From Verrucomicrobiaceae bacterium (GTDB lineage Bacteria > Verrucomicrobiota > Verrucomicrobiia > Verrucomicrobiales > Verrucomicrobiaceae), in contig JAIBCL010000023.1 of NCBI GenBank assembly GCA_019694165.1, positions 1-64,000 on the forward strand: a DNA stretch of 64,000 nt, given 5' to 3'. Of this stretch, positions 34,599 to 44,378 are shown piece after piece. Every line of letters starts with the position of its first letter. Position 1 is the stretch's first letter. The translations under genes were made by a program, and so were the position numbers. The notes below the pieces were generated by a model, which was not told the origin of the DNA, did not search any database, and saw nothing but the letters and a program-made list of their open reading frames with translations.

Positions 34599-36431
34599 AT
34601 GCCCGCCGGATCACCATGCCAATCACGCCGCGCCCTGACATTGGCGATCACGCTGATTTGCCCGGGTGCGCTCTGCGCTGCGGATCGCGAACCGATCGAC
34701 TGGGCGAAAGCACGCGAGCACTGGTCGTTCAAAGCGCCGGTCGCCCACCCGCTGCCGAAAGTGAAGGACCCGTCGTGGCCAAAGCAGCGGGTGGATCATT
34801 TCATCCTCGCGCAAATGGAGGCCCATGATTTGACGCCTGCGCGCGAGGCAGCGCGGAACACGTTGATCCGCCGCGTCACGCTGGGACTCACTGGATTGCC
34901 GCCGACTCCGGAGGAGGTGTTTGTGTTTGGCCACGACACTCGGAGCGATGCGTATGAGCGGCTGGTCGATGAGCTGCTGAATCGCCGCGCATTCGGCGAG
35001 CGAATGGCGAGCCTGTGGCTCAATCTCGCCCGCTACGCGGAGGATCAGGCGCATCAGGTCGGGGACAACACCTCGCTCAATTTTCCAAATGCGTGGCTGT
35101 ATCGTGACTGGGTTATCGGCGCCTTCAATGCAGACCTGCCTTACGATGCATTCATCAAGAAACAGCTCGCGGTGGATTTGATCGAGCCGCGGAACAAGGG
35201 AGATCTGGCGGCCCTGGGCTTTCTCGGCCTCGGGCACAAGCTTTACAATCGCAGCCGCACCGATGTGCAGGCGGAGGAGTGGGCGGAGAAGGTGGACACG
35301 GTGTCGCAGACGTTTCTCGGCCTTACCGTGGCCTGCGCGCGCTGCCACGATCACAAGTTCGACCCCATCACGATGCGCGACTACTACGCGATGGCCGGAG
35401 TCTTCGCGTCCGTGCAGATGGTGAACTGGCGGCCTGACGGGCAAGAGGAGAAGAAGGACACCAAGTCCGACAAAATGGACCCGCGCACGCTGCACATCGT
35501 GAAGGAGGACAGCCCGCGCGATCTGCCGGTTTACGAGCGAGGCGATGTCGAGAATCCCGGTGCCCTCGCTCCGCGCGGCTATCTGCAAGTGCTGGGAAAG
35601 GGCGAGCCGGTGCGATTCCACAATGGCAGCGGCAGGGCGGAACTGGCCGCGATGATTGCCGGCCCGGCGAATCCGCTCACGGCCCGCGTCTTGGTGAACC
35701 GCATCTGGGATTTCGTCTTCGGACGTCCGCTCGCACGCACGACCAGCAACTTCGGCGCGATGGGCGAGAAGCCTTCGCATCCGGAATTGCTCGACGATCT
35801 CGCCGTTCGCTTCATACAGAACGGCTGGTCCGTGAAAAGGCTGGTGCGCGAACTGGTGCTGTCGGCGACTTATCGTCAGGACAGCTCGGGCAGCGAAGCG
35901 AATGCGCGGCTCGATCAGGCTAACACGAACTGGTGGCGCATGGAACGCCGCCGCATGAGCGTGGAGCAGTTTCGCGACTCCGTGCTCGCTGTCGCGGGAG
36001 TGCTCGATGGCGAAGGCGGCAAGTCCGCGAACATCGACAGCGCCGGCAACAACCGCCGAACCGTGTACTCCAAAGTCAGCCGCCGCGAGCTGAACAAGAC
36101 GCTCATGCTGTTCGACTATCCGGACGCCAACGTCCACGCAGCGCGCCGCTCATCGAGCACCACGCCGACACAGAAGCTCTTCGTCATGAACAGCCCGTTC
36201 ATGATCGAGCAATCGAGGGCGCTGGCGAAACGCCTCCTCGCACCAGGGGGAGATGCAAGGTCGCGCATCCGTGAGGCCTATCTACTGCTTTTCTCGCGCG
36301 AACCCGAGCCGATGGAAACCGAGTGGGCGGTCGATTTTCTGCGGGAGCCCGGCGCAGGCACGGCGATGTCCGGCTGGGATCAACTCGCGCAGGCGCTGCT
36401 GGCCTCGAATGAGATGCTGTATGTGGATTGA
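34599..36431 (+). CDS. DUF1549/DUF1553-domain protein (PSD1 type, lacking cytochrome c domain)
   Basis: A 610-residue exported protein. The N-terminus ends in a signal ([15 protein letters not shown]), then DUF1549: [36 protein letters not shown] and [15 protein letters not shown]1553 follows, with [38 protein letters not shown] and the closing LNSPF-like [13 protein letters not shown]1 proteins of Planctomycetes/Verrucomicrobia usually open with a cytochrome-c-like domain and are followed by a DUF1501 protein. Neither is present here, making this a short version of about 610 rather than 800-1,000 residues. CxxCH occurs once. Function unknown; often linked to sulfatases in these phyla. Confidence 0.88.
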   Translation: MPAGSPCQSRRALTLAITLICPGALCAADREPIDWAKAREHWSFKAPVAHPLPKVKDPSWPKQRVDHFILAQMEAHDLTPAREAARNTLIRRVTLGLTGLPPTPEEVFVFGHDTRSDAYERLVDELLNRRAFGERMASLWLNLARYAEDQAHQVGDNTSLNFPNAWLYRDWVIGAFNADLPYDAFIKKQLAVDLIEPRNKGDLAALGFLGLGHKLYNRSRTDVQAEEWAEKVDTVSQTFLGLTVACARCHDHKFDPITMRDYYAMAGVFASVQMVNWRPDGQEEKKDTKSDKMDPRTLHIVKEDSPRDLPVYERGDVENPGALAPRGYLQVLGKGEPVRFHNGSGRAELAAMIAGPANPLTARVLVNRIWDFVFGRPLARTTSNFGAMGEKPSHPELLDDLAVRFIQNGWSVKRLVRELVLSATYRQDSSGSEANARLDQANTNWWRMERRRMSVEQFRDSVLAVAGVLDGEGGKSANIDSAGNNRRTVYSKVSRRELNKTLMLFDYPDANVHAARRSSSTTPTQKLFVMNSPFMIEQSRALAKRLLAPGGDARSRIREAYLLLFSREPEPMETEWAVDFLREPGAGTAMSGWDQLAQALLASNEMLYVD

Positions 36432-36517
36432 AAAGCGTGATCGCATCATGTGGACGCCCGTGCGACGTGCCAGAAAGCCGAAATGAATCCGCCGAAATTG
36501 AACCAGCGAGTACAAGC

Positions 36518-37582
36518 ATGACCTGCCGCACATTCATCTGTTTCATGAGCACCCTGGTGCTCCCTATCATTTCACTTTCCGCCTTCGGGCGGGAAACCCT
36601 CGACATCTACTGGATCGATTCCGAAGGCGGCGGCTCCACTTTGTTCGTGACTCCCGCAGGCGAGGCGGTGCTGGTGGATACAGGGAATCCTGGAGGGCGG
36701 GACCCACAGCGAATTCGCAAAGTGGTGACGGAGGCCGCCGGGCTGAGCCGCATCGACCACGTCGTCATCACCCACTTTCACGGTGATCACATGGGAGGGC
36801 TTGCGGAGCTGGCGGAACTGATGCCTATCGGGAGCCTGTATGACAAGGGGCTGCCCGACACGAGTCCCGATCCCGGAGTGCCGCCGATCAAGTGGACGCT
36901 CAACAGCCGGCCATACCGCGATGCGAAGGTCGGCCGACGCATCGTCATCGCTGCCGGAGACATGGTGCCGCTAAAGCAGTCCGGCGGGCCGAAGGTTTCG
37001 CTGCGTTGCCTCGGTGCGAACCAGAGATTCATCGCCTCACCTGCGGGTGCGAAGACCAACCCGCTGACCGGCTCGGTGCCGCCAAAGGCACCTGACTCGT
37101 CCGACAATGCAAACAGCGTGTTGTTGCTGCTGGAGTTTGGAGGTTTTCGCTTTTTCGACGGCGGTGATCTTACTTGGAACATGGAGGAGAAGCTCGTGTG
37201 CCCGCACAATCTGGTGGGGGAAGTGGACCTGTATCAGGTGGATCATCACGGCCTCGACGTGAGCAACAATCCGGTGCTCATCAGAAGCCTCGCGCCCACG
37301 GTGTCGGTAATGAACAACGGTCCACGCAAGGGCACGAGCAAGACGGCCATCGACGCGCTCAAGGCGGCGCCATCCTTGGAGGCGATGTATCAGGTGCATG
37401 AGAACGTCCGGGATGACCGGGACAACAACACCGCGCCTGAATTCATCGCCAATGGCGGCGATCTGCCCGACAAATGCGAGGCGAACTACATCAAGTGCTC
37501 CGTGAGCGCGGATGCGGCGCACTACACGATCAGCGTGCCTTCGCGGAAACATGAGAAGACTTTCCTCACACGCGTGAGATAG
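36518..37582 (+). CDS. Secreted metallo-beta-lactamase-fold hydrolase
   Basis: A 354-residue exported MBL-fold protein. Signal peptide 1-25 ([12 protein letters not shown]). Zinc site: [13 protein letters not shown] (HxHxDH), with a later Asp in [10 protein letters not shown] and a His in [11 protein letters not shown]. The strands around [19 protein letters not shown] resemble ComEC-like/competence-type MBL proteins that act on nucleic acids or phosphodiesters. The open frame to 36428 overlaps the previous gene by four bases, but ATG 36518 gives the clean signal peptide. The substrate cannot be deduced. Confidence 0.85.
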   Translation: MTCRTFICFMSTLVLPIISLSAFGRETLDIYWIDSEGGGSTLFVTPAGEAVLVDTGNPGGRDPQRIRKVVTEAAGLSRIDHVVITHFHGDHMGGLAELAELMPIGSLYDKGLPDTSPDPGVPPIKWTLNSRPYRDAKVGRRIVIAAGDMVPLKQSGGPKVSLRCLGANQRFIASPAGAKTNPLTGSVPPKAPDSSDNANSVLLLLEFGGFRFFDGGDLTWNMEEKLVCPHNLVGEVDLYQVDHHGLDVSNNPVLIRSLAPTVSVMNNGPRKGTSKTAIDALKAAPSLEAMYQVHENVRDDRDNNTAPEFIANGGDLPDKCEANYIKCSVSADAAHYTISVPSRKHEKTFLTRVR

Positions 37583-37607
37583 CGGTGCCGGAAGCGTATG
37601 CCTCCGC

Positions 37608-38939
37608 ATGATGCTTAATCGCCGCTCACTCCTCCAGCAGCTCCCCCTCGCAGCCATCGCTGGCAGTTTCCACATCCACGTCCGCGGTGACGGGACGAGG
37701 AAACCCTGGGTTACCGGCAATCCCGCAATCGACAAGCCGCGGGAGATTGCGCTGAATATTCTGAAACCCACGCAAGCGCAAATCGAGCATGCATGGGAGC
37801 TGCACTTTGGCTCACTGGTCTTTGAGTCGTATGGATTCGCGCCACGTTTCGCGATCGATGGCGAGGCCATCAACCAGGCGATCAAAGAAGGTGCCTCGCG
37901 CGATGAGATCGAGGATCTGCGTGAGAGCACAATGATGAACCGTGGCGCGACCAACGAGCGCGAGCGGAAGGAGTTCCTCGATGCCATGCGGGCCGCCGGA
38001 GTCACATGCATCTTCCAGAACGCGGGCGAGGAGGGGAGCGATCCCCTTCGCCTGCTCAAGCGACTCGCACATTTCACGAATGCCACGGATCTGATGAAAC
38101 CCGCGCTTTCGAAAGTCGTAAGCGCCGGGGAAGTGGAGGCCGTGAAGCAGGCAGGCAACGTGTGCCTTTGTTTTACGGGCAATGGTGTTCCCTTGCGGCA
38201 ACAATGGGACAGCGTGCGCGATGAACTGCGCCTGATTCGCGTCTTCCACGAACTGGGGATACGGATGATGCACCTGACTTACAACCGGCGGAATCCGATC
38301 GGCGACGGTGCAGGAGAGCCGCACGACGGAGGATTGAGCGACTTCGGCACGGCGGTGGTGGCGGAGATGAACAAGACAGGCGTCATCGTAGATGTAGCAC
38401 ACAGCGGCTGGAGCACGGCGCTCGACGCAGCGAGGGCGTCATCAAAGCCGATGGTGGCAAGCCACACAACCTGCGCCGCACTGCACAAACACTTCCGTGG
38501 CAAGCCGGATGACACGATCAAGGCCATCTGTGATACGGACGGGATCGTCGGAATCTGCTGCATCCCGCGGTTCCTGGGCGGCAAGGGGGATGTCACGGCT
38601 TTGCTTGATCACCTCGACCATGTCATCAGAAAATTCGGCGCCGGACACGCAGCCATAGGCTGTGATACCGCGTATGTCTCGCGCTTCGAGAAGGAAGAGC
38701 GCGCGAGAATCCAGAAGCGGGCTGACGGCTCGTCGTGGCTCGGCGGACCGGCGGACCGCTGGGAGCATCTGTGGCCAAAGGATGATTTCCAGACCACTCC
38801 CGAGGCGGAGCAGAGCGTAGCTTGGAGCAACTGGCCGATCTTCACCCTAGGCATGATCATGCGCGGCCACCGCGACGAGGACATCCGGCAGGTCATCGGC
38901 GGCAACGTGATGCGGGTGCTGAAGGCCAATGCCACCTGA
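37608..38939 (+). CDS. Divergent M19 (renal dipeptidase-type) protein with incomplete metal site
   Basis: A 443-residue protein with a Tat-like N-terminus (MMLNRRSLLQQLPLAAIAG). The C-terminal two thirds match peptidase M19: LGIRMMHLTYNRRNPIGDG, GLSDFGTAVVAEMNKTGVIV, DVAHSGW (His ligand), ASHTTCAALHKHFRG (His ligand and substrate Arg) and AIGCDTAYV. The first zinc pair (HxD) at the start of the barrel is replaced by FESYGF, and the bridging glutamate of the IEGG segment reads FTGN. Two histidines remain, so the usual dinuclear centre is unlikely. It follows the MBL gene by 25 bases. Confidence 0.8.
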   Translation: MMLNRRSLLQQLPLAAIAGSFHIHVRGDGTRKPWVTGNPAIDKPREIALNILKPTQAQIEHAWELHFGSLVFESYGFAPRFAIDGEAINQAIKEGASRDEIEDLRESTMMNRGATNERERKEFLDAMRAAGVTCIFQNAGEEGSDPLRLLKRLAHFTNATDLMKPALSKVVSAGEVEAVKQAGNVCLCFTGNGVPLRQQWDSVRDELRLIRVFHELGIRMMHLTYNRRNPIGDGAGEPHDGGLSDFGTAVVAEMNKTGVIVDVAHSGWSTALDAARASSKPMVASHTTCAALHKHFRGKPDDTIKAICDTDGIVGICCIPRFLGGKGDVTALLDHLDHVIRKFGAGHAAIGCDTAYVSRFEKEERARIQKRADGSSWLGGPADRWEHLWPKDDFQTTPEAEQSVAWSNWPIFTLGMIMRGHRDEDIRQVIGGNVMRVLKANAT

Positions 38940-38989
38940 GCCGAACGCGGCATCGCCGTGAAAGATGAAGACGGTTTTGCAGCACCGGC

Positions 38990-39535
38990 TTACCTGACCG
39001 ATGAGGAAACCACCTCACGTGGTGTCTTCTCTGAGATCAGCTTGGAGGCATTGACCTCCACCACGCTCTGGCGACCAAGGAACTCCAGAAGGATGCGAAC
39101 GCGTTCTTCACCGCTGTGGATGCTCTCAACAATCCCGGAGAGTCCACGCATGGGGCCCTCGGCGACCTCAACATTGTCACCAACCTTGATGCCGACCCTG
39201 ATTTCACGCACCTCCGAATAGTCCATTTCCTCGCGCAGGCGTTCGATCGCCGCATCCGGCACGCACACTGGATGACCGCCAAATTCGATGATCCGGATCA
39301 CATTCTGGCTGTGCCTTACTGCCCGGCAAGCTGTGGCCGCGTCGAATCGGGCGAAGAAGTAGCTCGGGAAGAGCGCCTCGACGAACCAGACCTTGCCGCG
39401 TTCCGTGCTACGCTGAAAACGGATGCGTGGACAGAAGGTCTCCACACCGTTGACGTCTCGCAGCACCGCCGCCGCGGAGTGCTCGCATTTGGGTTTGGTG
39501 TGGACGCAATACCACTCGGGCCCAACGTTCTTCAT
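38990..39535 (-). CDS. NusG/RfaH-like (UpxY-type) transcription elongation factor
   Basis: A 181-residue specialised NusG paralogue. The NGN domain begins WYCVHTKPKCEHSAA and includes VETFCPRIRF, LFPSYFFARFD and RHSQNVIRIIEFGG. The KOW part is VGDNVEVAEGPMRGLSGIV. Factors such as RfaH, LoaP or UpxY are recruited by leader elements to boost long operons, often for polysaccharides. No such operon directly follows here: it converges on the M19 gene. Start ATG 39535 gives the family N-terminus; upstream frame to 39571 adds 12 residues. Confidence 0.85.
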   Translation of the reverse strand: MKNVGPEWYCVHTKPKCEHSAAAVLRDVNGVETFCPRIRFQRSTERGKVWFVEALFPSYFFARFDAATACRAVRHSQNVIRIIEFGGHPVCVPDAAIERLREEMDYSEVREIRVGIKVGDNVEVAEGPMRGLSGIVESIHSGEERVRILLEFLGRQSVVEVNASKLISEKTPREVVSSSVR

Positions 39536-39635
39536 CTTCAGGTAATTCGCACCAACCGTGGCACACATCATCGGACGGGCAACCCAGAATGAAAGCCGTG
39601 ACGATCACCCAAAACTCAAACCCTCCCGATCAAAA

Positions 39636-39674
39636 CTGAAACCCCGCTCCAGCCGAGGCAGGAGCGGGGTTCAG
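39636..39674 (-). terminator. Hairpin terminator after the duplicated-domain lipoprotein gene
   Basis: CTGAAACCCCGCTCC (39636-39650) pairs with GGAGCGGGGTTCAG (39661-39674), a stem of 14 with one bulge and a 10-base loop. On the minus strand it is followed by TTTTG, a short T tract. It sits between the lipoprotein gene ending at 39704 and the NusG-like gene starting at 39535. Confidence 0.7.
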
Positions 39675-39703
39675 CAACAATACTCAACACCAATAACGAA
39701 ATC

Positions 39704-40636
39704 TTACTTCTTTTCCGGCGATGCCGTGCTCTGAACCGGAACCTTCCCTTGGGCTTGGTCTTGTGGTGGCACGCGGAAGAGTTTGCCCGTGTAGGGGCAC
39801 TTCACTTCCATTCCGACGGGGAGTCCCGTCACATCTACGAGCTGATGCTTCGCTGCATACGGGCTGTTCACAAATCCGGGTCGGCCGGAGATTGGGGTGC
39901 CGAACGGGATTTCCTGCGACTCTGCTTTTGCCGGCGGAGTCGATGCAATAGGAGTGGCCTGAGGCTTGACTTGAGTCTTCGCTGGAGCAGCAAGCACCGG
40001 GCTCGGGGGATCCGAGGGTTGCGGCTTGGTCATTGAGGCCACGGTCGCTGGCGCAGCCTGCACCGGGCTGAGTGTGGGTGCGACGATTTTGGGTGCCTCA
40101 GGTGCAGGGCTCGGGATTGCGGGGATCGGAGCGGCGGCGACCTTTGGCTCCGTGGCACCAGCAGCGCCGGATGGCACAAGAAACGGCTTGTTCGTAAACG
40201 GGCACACGACTTTCGAACCGGCGCTCATGCCCCTTACGTCAACCAAGCGAGGCGGCGAAGTGTAAGGTGTGCGAACATAGCCTGACAGCCCCGGTACCGC
40301 CTGCGCGACCGGCAGGCTCTTGGCATCGATCATCGCCGGGGATGGCGTGGTGTTCACAACAACGGAGGGAGGCCCAATGACGTTGCCGGTGCTCGTGGAG
40401 GAGGCGACCGAACCCGAACTCGGCACCTGTTGCTTGTTGGTATGCGCCAGCATCTGCTGACTGCCCTGAGTCGGCGCAGCAGATGGCGAAGGCTCTCCGT
40501 TCCACTGGGTGGCGACGAACGGAATCAACCCATCCCGCTGAATCTGCCTCCACGCCTCGCGTGGAGGCAGGCTGCATGAAGTCACGGTGACCACGGCAAT
40601 GGTCCCAGCGGCGAGGAAGCGAGGTTTGTTTGACAT
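39704..40636 (-). CDS. Lipoprotein with duplicated CPxTxKxF domain
   Basis: A 310-residue lipoprotein (TVTSC, Cys21). It contains two copies of a 37-residue unit at 119-155 and 254-290, identical at 18 positions. Each ends in C-P-[FY]-T-x-K-x-F-x-V-P and includes LVDV and a Gly-rich turn. Long Ala/Pro/Ser-rich linkers (50-110, 156-245) separate them. Each copy has a single cysteine (145, 280), so an intramolecular or intermolecular disulfide, or a shared metal, is conceivable. I do not recognise the domain. It resembles small Verrucomicrobia proteins by eye only. Same strand as the NusG-like gene downstream, with a terminator between; divergent from rlmH. Confidence 0.75.
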   Translation of the reverse strand: MSNKPRFLAAGTIAVVTVTSCSLPPREAWRQIQRDGLIPFVATQWNGEPSPSAAPTQGSQQMLAHTNKQQVPSSGSVASSTSTGNVIGPPSVVVNTTPSPAMIDAKSLPVAQAVPGLSGYVRTPYTSPPRLVDVRGMSAGSKVVCPFTNKPFLVPSGAAGATEPKVAAAPIPAIPSPAPEAPKIVAPTLSPVQAAPATVASMTKPQPSDPPSPVLAAPAKTQVKPQATPIASTPPAKAESQEIPFGTPISGRPGFVNSPYAAKHQLVDVTGLPVGMEVKCPYTGKLFRVPPQDQAQGKVPVQSTASPEKK

Positions 40637-40862
40637 AGTCGTAGATTAGTTGCGAGAATATTTTTGAATTCGCGTCGCAATTCTAAACAAGTTTTTAGAT
40701 TGGGCAACAACAATCACTCAAAATTACCGAATTTTTCAATTCGTTGGCTGTTATTCATAATCAGCAGAGTGGTTGGTGCGTTCGCTCTGCTTCATTGCTC
40801 GCGACGGCTGCCACTGAAGAAATTACTCCATACTCGTGTCCGCCAAATGCTATCATACAACA

Positions 40863-41303
40863 ATGAGATGGAGAATTGTTGCCGTTGGAAAACCAGCTCT
40901 CCCGTGGGCTCGCGATGCGGTGTCGGACTACCAGTCACGAATCAACAGAACCACGAAGATTGAGTTGATCTATCTCCGGGACGAGGGCCGTGATCGCACC
41001 GAAAGGGCCATGCTTGCACTTGTGGAGAAGTCCTTGTGCGTCGTTCTCGACGAGCGAGGAAAGCACATGCGAAGTACTGCCCTCGCAAAATGGATCGAAG
41101 ATCAAGAACTAACCGGCACAAAGAATGTCAGCATGCTTATCGGCGGTGCCGACGGACTGGGCGAGAGAATTCGGTCCGCAGGCCACGCGGTGTGGGCACT
41201 GTCTCATTTCACCTTGCAGCACGAACTCGCACTGGCAGTCTGTCTCGAACAAATTTACCGGGCTTACGCGATCATTCGGGGAGGTCCCTATCACCGCGAG
41301 TGA
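40863..41303 (+). CDS. rlmH: 23S rRNA (pseudouridine1915-N3)-methyltransferase
   Basis: A 146-residue SPOUT methyltransferase modifying helix 69 of 23S rRNA in assembled ribosomes. Diagnostic features are the start WRIVAVGKPALPWA, the SAM-binding knot LIGGADGLGE and SHFTLQHELALAVCLEQIYRA, and the C-terminal RGGPYHRE. Length and terminus match the family. Start ATG 40863; an upstream start at 40836 adds nine unrelated residues. Upstream DNA to 40637 is AT-rich and probably holds the divergent promoters. Confidence 0.95.
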   Translation: MRWRIVAVGKPALPWARDAVSDYQSRINRTTKIELIYLRDEGRDRTERAMLALVEKSLCVVLDERGKHMRSTALAKWIEDQELTGTKNVSMLIGGADGLGERIRSAGHAVWALSHFTLQHELALAVCLEQIYRAYAIIRGGPYHRE

Positions 41304-41423
41304 GGGCACTTCGGGTTGCCCCGAAATCGTTCCTGCATACCAAGATTTTCGGCAGCACGCGCGGTTTCGCCTTGTTGAGAAGGTTCGCGGTAATTAGATT
41401 CACAATTATAAAATATTTTGCCC

Positions 41424-44354
41424 ATGCCGCCTCCGCCCTCATCAGTTCTCCGCACCGTCGTTCAACCGAGGCAAACCCCGAGCACCGCGCCCGATTCCGC
41501 GATGAGCGTGGATCGTGCCCAGGAACCAGAACCTCCGAACGATCGCGAGGGGCAGCTTTCCCTCCTCGTGGAAAACGCTCCGGTTGCCCTGTCGATGTTT
41601 GACGAACAGATGCGTTACCTGGTTGCAAACCGGCTTTGGATCGAAGAGTTCGGACTTCAGCATGTCCAGCCTCTGGTAGGAAGAAGTCAATACGAGATTT
41701 TTCCGGGGCTTCATCCTGGCTGGAGACAGGTCTATGATCGCGCGTTACAGGGGCACATCGTCCGCAGCGAGCATGATGCAATCAGCGGCCAGGATGGGAA
41801 ACCAATCATTTATCGTTGGGAAGTCCGTCCGTGGAGACGAAAGGGTGACGCCTCAGTGGGCGGGCTCATGGTCATGTGTGAAAAGTTTTCGACAGACCTC
41901 GCACCAGCGGTGATCTCGAGACCGGAATCCTCGTCAGAAACAGTACTGGCGGAGTTCCTGGCCGAGTCAGCGCTACCAGTAGTGGTCCTTGATTTTCAGG
42001 GAACGATTTTGCACGCAAACTCTGCAGCGGCCGCCGCATCGCTTGCACGGGGAATTCGAGAAGGTGTCACGACGTTCTGGGAGGCATTCGGTGACGGACG
42101 TGACGACACTGCGCTGCGCCATCAGACTATGGCGGCTGTTGAGAGACTTAGCTACCAGACGCCGCCTGGAGGCGTGCAGGTGGTGACCGCCATGCCGGTT
42201 GAACATGGGAGCGAAGACAGCTCGCATTCAGTCGAAATGCCAGCGCGTTGGGTTGTATCTCGAGCCGGGAGGCAGGAAACCGGAAGACTCGTCGCCGTGG
42301 CAATGCCGGGTGGGTCGCCGTTCGAGCCGGGACCGGTGGACTCGGAGGCACGACGGGAACCTTCCGTTCCGCCTGGGCAGAGTCCGACCCGGCCGCCGTC
42401 GCAAGGCATTCCAGAGGCAGCAATGTTGATCGAACTGCAAGAGGATCTCAATCGGGCGCACCAAGAGGCGGCCGTATTGCGCGAGGCCGAACAAGCGTTT
42501 GCGAAGCGCGAGAGCCGTCAGCGCGCGGTGTTGGAGTCGCTTCCCTGCGGGCTGCTCGTACTGGATGAGCGTGGCACTCCGATCTACCAGAATGAGAACG
42601 TTGTCGCGTTGCTCGGGCGCAGCATACAACGAGGAGAGTCAGTCGAGCAGTGGCTCATGCCGGCCTGTCATGGTGAAGATCACAAAGCAGCCGTCGCGCG
42701 CATCTGGGCACAGGACATTTGGAGCAGGCAACTCAAAAAAGTCATTTCCCTGGTCCGTGCGGACGGCCTTGTTAGGGAGATCGAATTCAGGCCCGTGACG
42801 TTACCGGGTGGCGGTGTCCTGATCAATGTGACCGACGTCACCGATCAATGTCGCATTGAGGAACAACTACAGTCATCAGAGGCGAAGTACAGGGCGTTGC
42901 TAAACGAGACTTCCGCCGCAGTCCTCCTCACCGACGCTACAGGTGGGGTGTTTGATGCAAACCCCGCTGCCGAGCGGCTGCTCGCACGCTCGAAGGCCGA
43001 TCTCCGGCGACTGTTGCTTGGAGACTGGTTGGAAGCGGAAAGTCTTGCCGCGCGGAAGGCGACGCTGCATTTGATGCACGAGACTGGCCGGCATTCTGGT
43101 GTGTTGCAGGTGTGTCTGGTCATGCCGGATGGCAGGACTGCACCCGTCAGCATGAAACTCGCCTTGGTGGCGAATAGCGATGGCCAACCGCACAGCGTCA
43201 TTCATCTCCTGGAGGAAGATGATCCTGCCGACCGTCAAATCGCCCACGAGTCGAGAGAAGCTGCCGATAGCAGCTGCGAAGTACCAGCCAAGGTCCAAGC
43301 GCTAAATGCACCGATGACCAGGCCGGCTGTCACCGTCCGCTACTTGCTTCAGACCGATCCGGGAGGCCACATTGCAAGTTGGTCGGCCGATGCGCGAGAC
43401 CTGTTCGGTTTTGAAGCAGTCGAAGCGACGGGAAACTGGTTGCACGGGCTTTTCCGGCCCTCCGATCCTTCTGGATTCTACTCCGAACTCCAGGCTTGCG
43501 TCACCCAGCCTGACGCGGCGGTATTATGGTCATTCTTCGGAAAGAATGGCCGACGGGGGTCGGCGAGGTTCTTCGTGAAACCGTCTGCGAGTGGCGGCAT
43601 GGCAGTCGATCTTTATGAAGAATGCGCGACGACAGACATGCCGGTACCGCCTGCCTATGCGCCTACGGCATCGGCTCCGCGCGCGCTTCTGGTCAAGCCC
43701 TCGCAGCTTTGGCCTGTGGCCGATCTGGATCGCGAGAAGCTACTTTTGAGTGAAACGCATCACCGCATCAAGAACCATCTCCAGATCATATCGAGCATGT
43801 TGAACCTGCAGCTTAATGCGCTCGCGGATCAAGGTGCCCGTTCGGCGTTGCGGTCGAGCCAGAATCGCGTGCGTTCGATCGCCGCGCTTCATCAGCACCT
43901 CTACCAGCTTGCGCTCGGCGAAGGGCCGGGATTCGACGAATTCGCCCGCGGCTTGGCACAACGCCTGCGTGAATGCTACGAGGTGGCCGAAGATCAGGTC
44001 ACGCTGCAATTGCATATCGAAGGCGGCCACTTGCAGCAGGAGTGGATGATGCCGCTCGCGCTTATTCTGAACGAAACGCTCTCGAATGCCTTTGAGCACG
44101 CCTTCCCGACCGGCAGAAAGGGATCCGTCATGGTTCGTCTTACGTTCAACGATGGCATGGGTGAGTTCGATGTCAGCGATGACGGGGTTGGTCTGCCTGA
44201 AGCGTTCGATCCCTCCATCGCCCCAGGTTTGGGTTTGAAGATTTTGGGAGTCTTTGCCGATCAGATGCGCGGCGAGTTGCGCCTGTCGGCGACATCTCCG
44301 GAAGGGGGCACCAAGTTTAATTTGCGTTTTCCTATGGCATATGTTGATAATTAG
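41424..44354 (+). CDS. Multi-PAS sensor histidine kinase (HisKA_2/HWE-like)
   Basis: A 976-residue cytosolic kinase without transmembrane helices. PAS-like domains lie at about 48-165 (LLVENAPVALSMFDEQMRY), 180-280, 370-480 (VLESLPCGLLVLDERGTP), 490-610 (LLNETSAAVLLTDATGG) and 640-740 (DLFGFEAVEATGN). The kinase core has ETHHRIKNHLQIISSMLNLQ near residue 780 (HisKA_2 phospho-His) and an HATPase with NETLSNAFEHAF, DDGVGLPEAF and GLGLKIL. A disordered Pro/Ser-rich segment around 310-340 splits the PAS array. No REC domain is present; the next gene begins with one, 24 bases downstream, so the pair may form a phosphorelay. The start used is ATG 41424, preferred over a TTG two codons earlier. Confidence 0.9.
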   Translation: MPPPPSSVLRTVVQPRQTPSTAPDSAMSVDRAQEPEPPNDREGQLSLLVENAPVALSMFDEQMRYLVANRLWIEEFGLQHVQPLVGRSQYEIFPGLHPGWRQVYDRALQGHIVRSEHDAISGQDGKPIIYRWEVRPWRRKGDASVGGLMVMCEKFSTDLAPAVISRPESSSETVLAEFLAESALPVVVLDFQGTILHANSAAAAASLARGIREGVTTFWEAFGDGRDDTALRHQTMAAVERLSYQTPPGGVQVVTAMPVEHGSEDSSHSVEMPARWVVSRAGRQETGRLVAVAMPGGSPFEPGPVDSEARREPSVPPGQSPTRPPSQGIPEAAMLIELQEDLNRAHQEAAVLREAEQAFAKRESRQRAVLESLPCGLLVLDERGTPIYQNENVVALLGRSIQRGESVEQWLMPACHGEDHKAAVARIWAQDIWSRQLKKVISLVRADGLVREIEFRPVTLPGGGVLINVTDVTDQCRIEEQLQSSEAKYRALLNETSAAVLLTDATGGVFDANPAAERLLARSKADLRRLLLGDWLEAESLAARKATLHLMHETGRHSGVLQVCLVMPDGRTAPVSMKLALVANSDGQPHSVIHLLEEDDPADRQIAHESREAADSSCEVPAKVQALNAPMTRPAVTVRYLLQTDPGGHIASWSADARDLFGFEAVEATGNWLHGLFRPSDPSGFYSELQACVTQPDAAVLWSFFGKNGRRGSARFFVKPSASGGMAVDLYEECATTDMPVPPAYAPTASAPRALLVKPSQLWPVADLDREKLLLSETHHRIKNHLQIISSMLNLQLNALADQGARSALRSSQNRVRSIAALHQHLYQLALGEGPGFDEFARGLAQRLRECYEVAEDQVTLQLHIEGGHLQQEWMMPLALILNETLSNAFEHAFPTGRKGSVMVRLTFNDGMGEFDVSDDGVGLPEAFDPSIAPGLGLKILGVFADQMRGELRLSATSPEGGTKFNLRFPMAYVDN

Positions 44355-44378
44355 AATTATTGTCCGAGGTTTCGTGGA

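Noticed and set aside
33281-36137. Large minus-strand frames of 483 and 504 codons
   Set aside because: Antisense to the fifth sulfatase and the DUF1549/DUF1553 gene. No motif or signal peptide is present.
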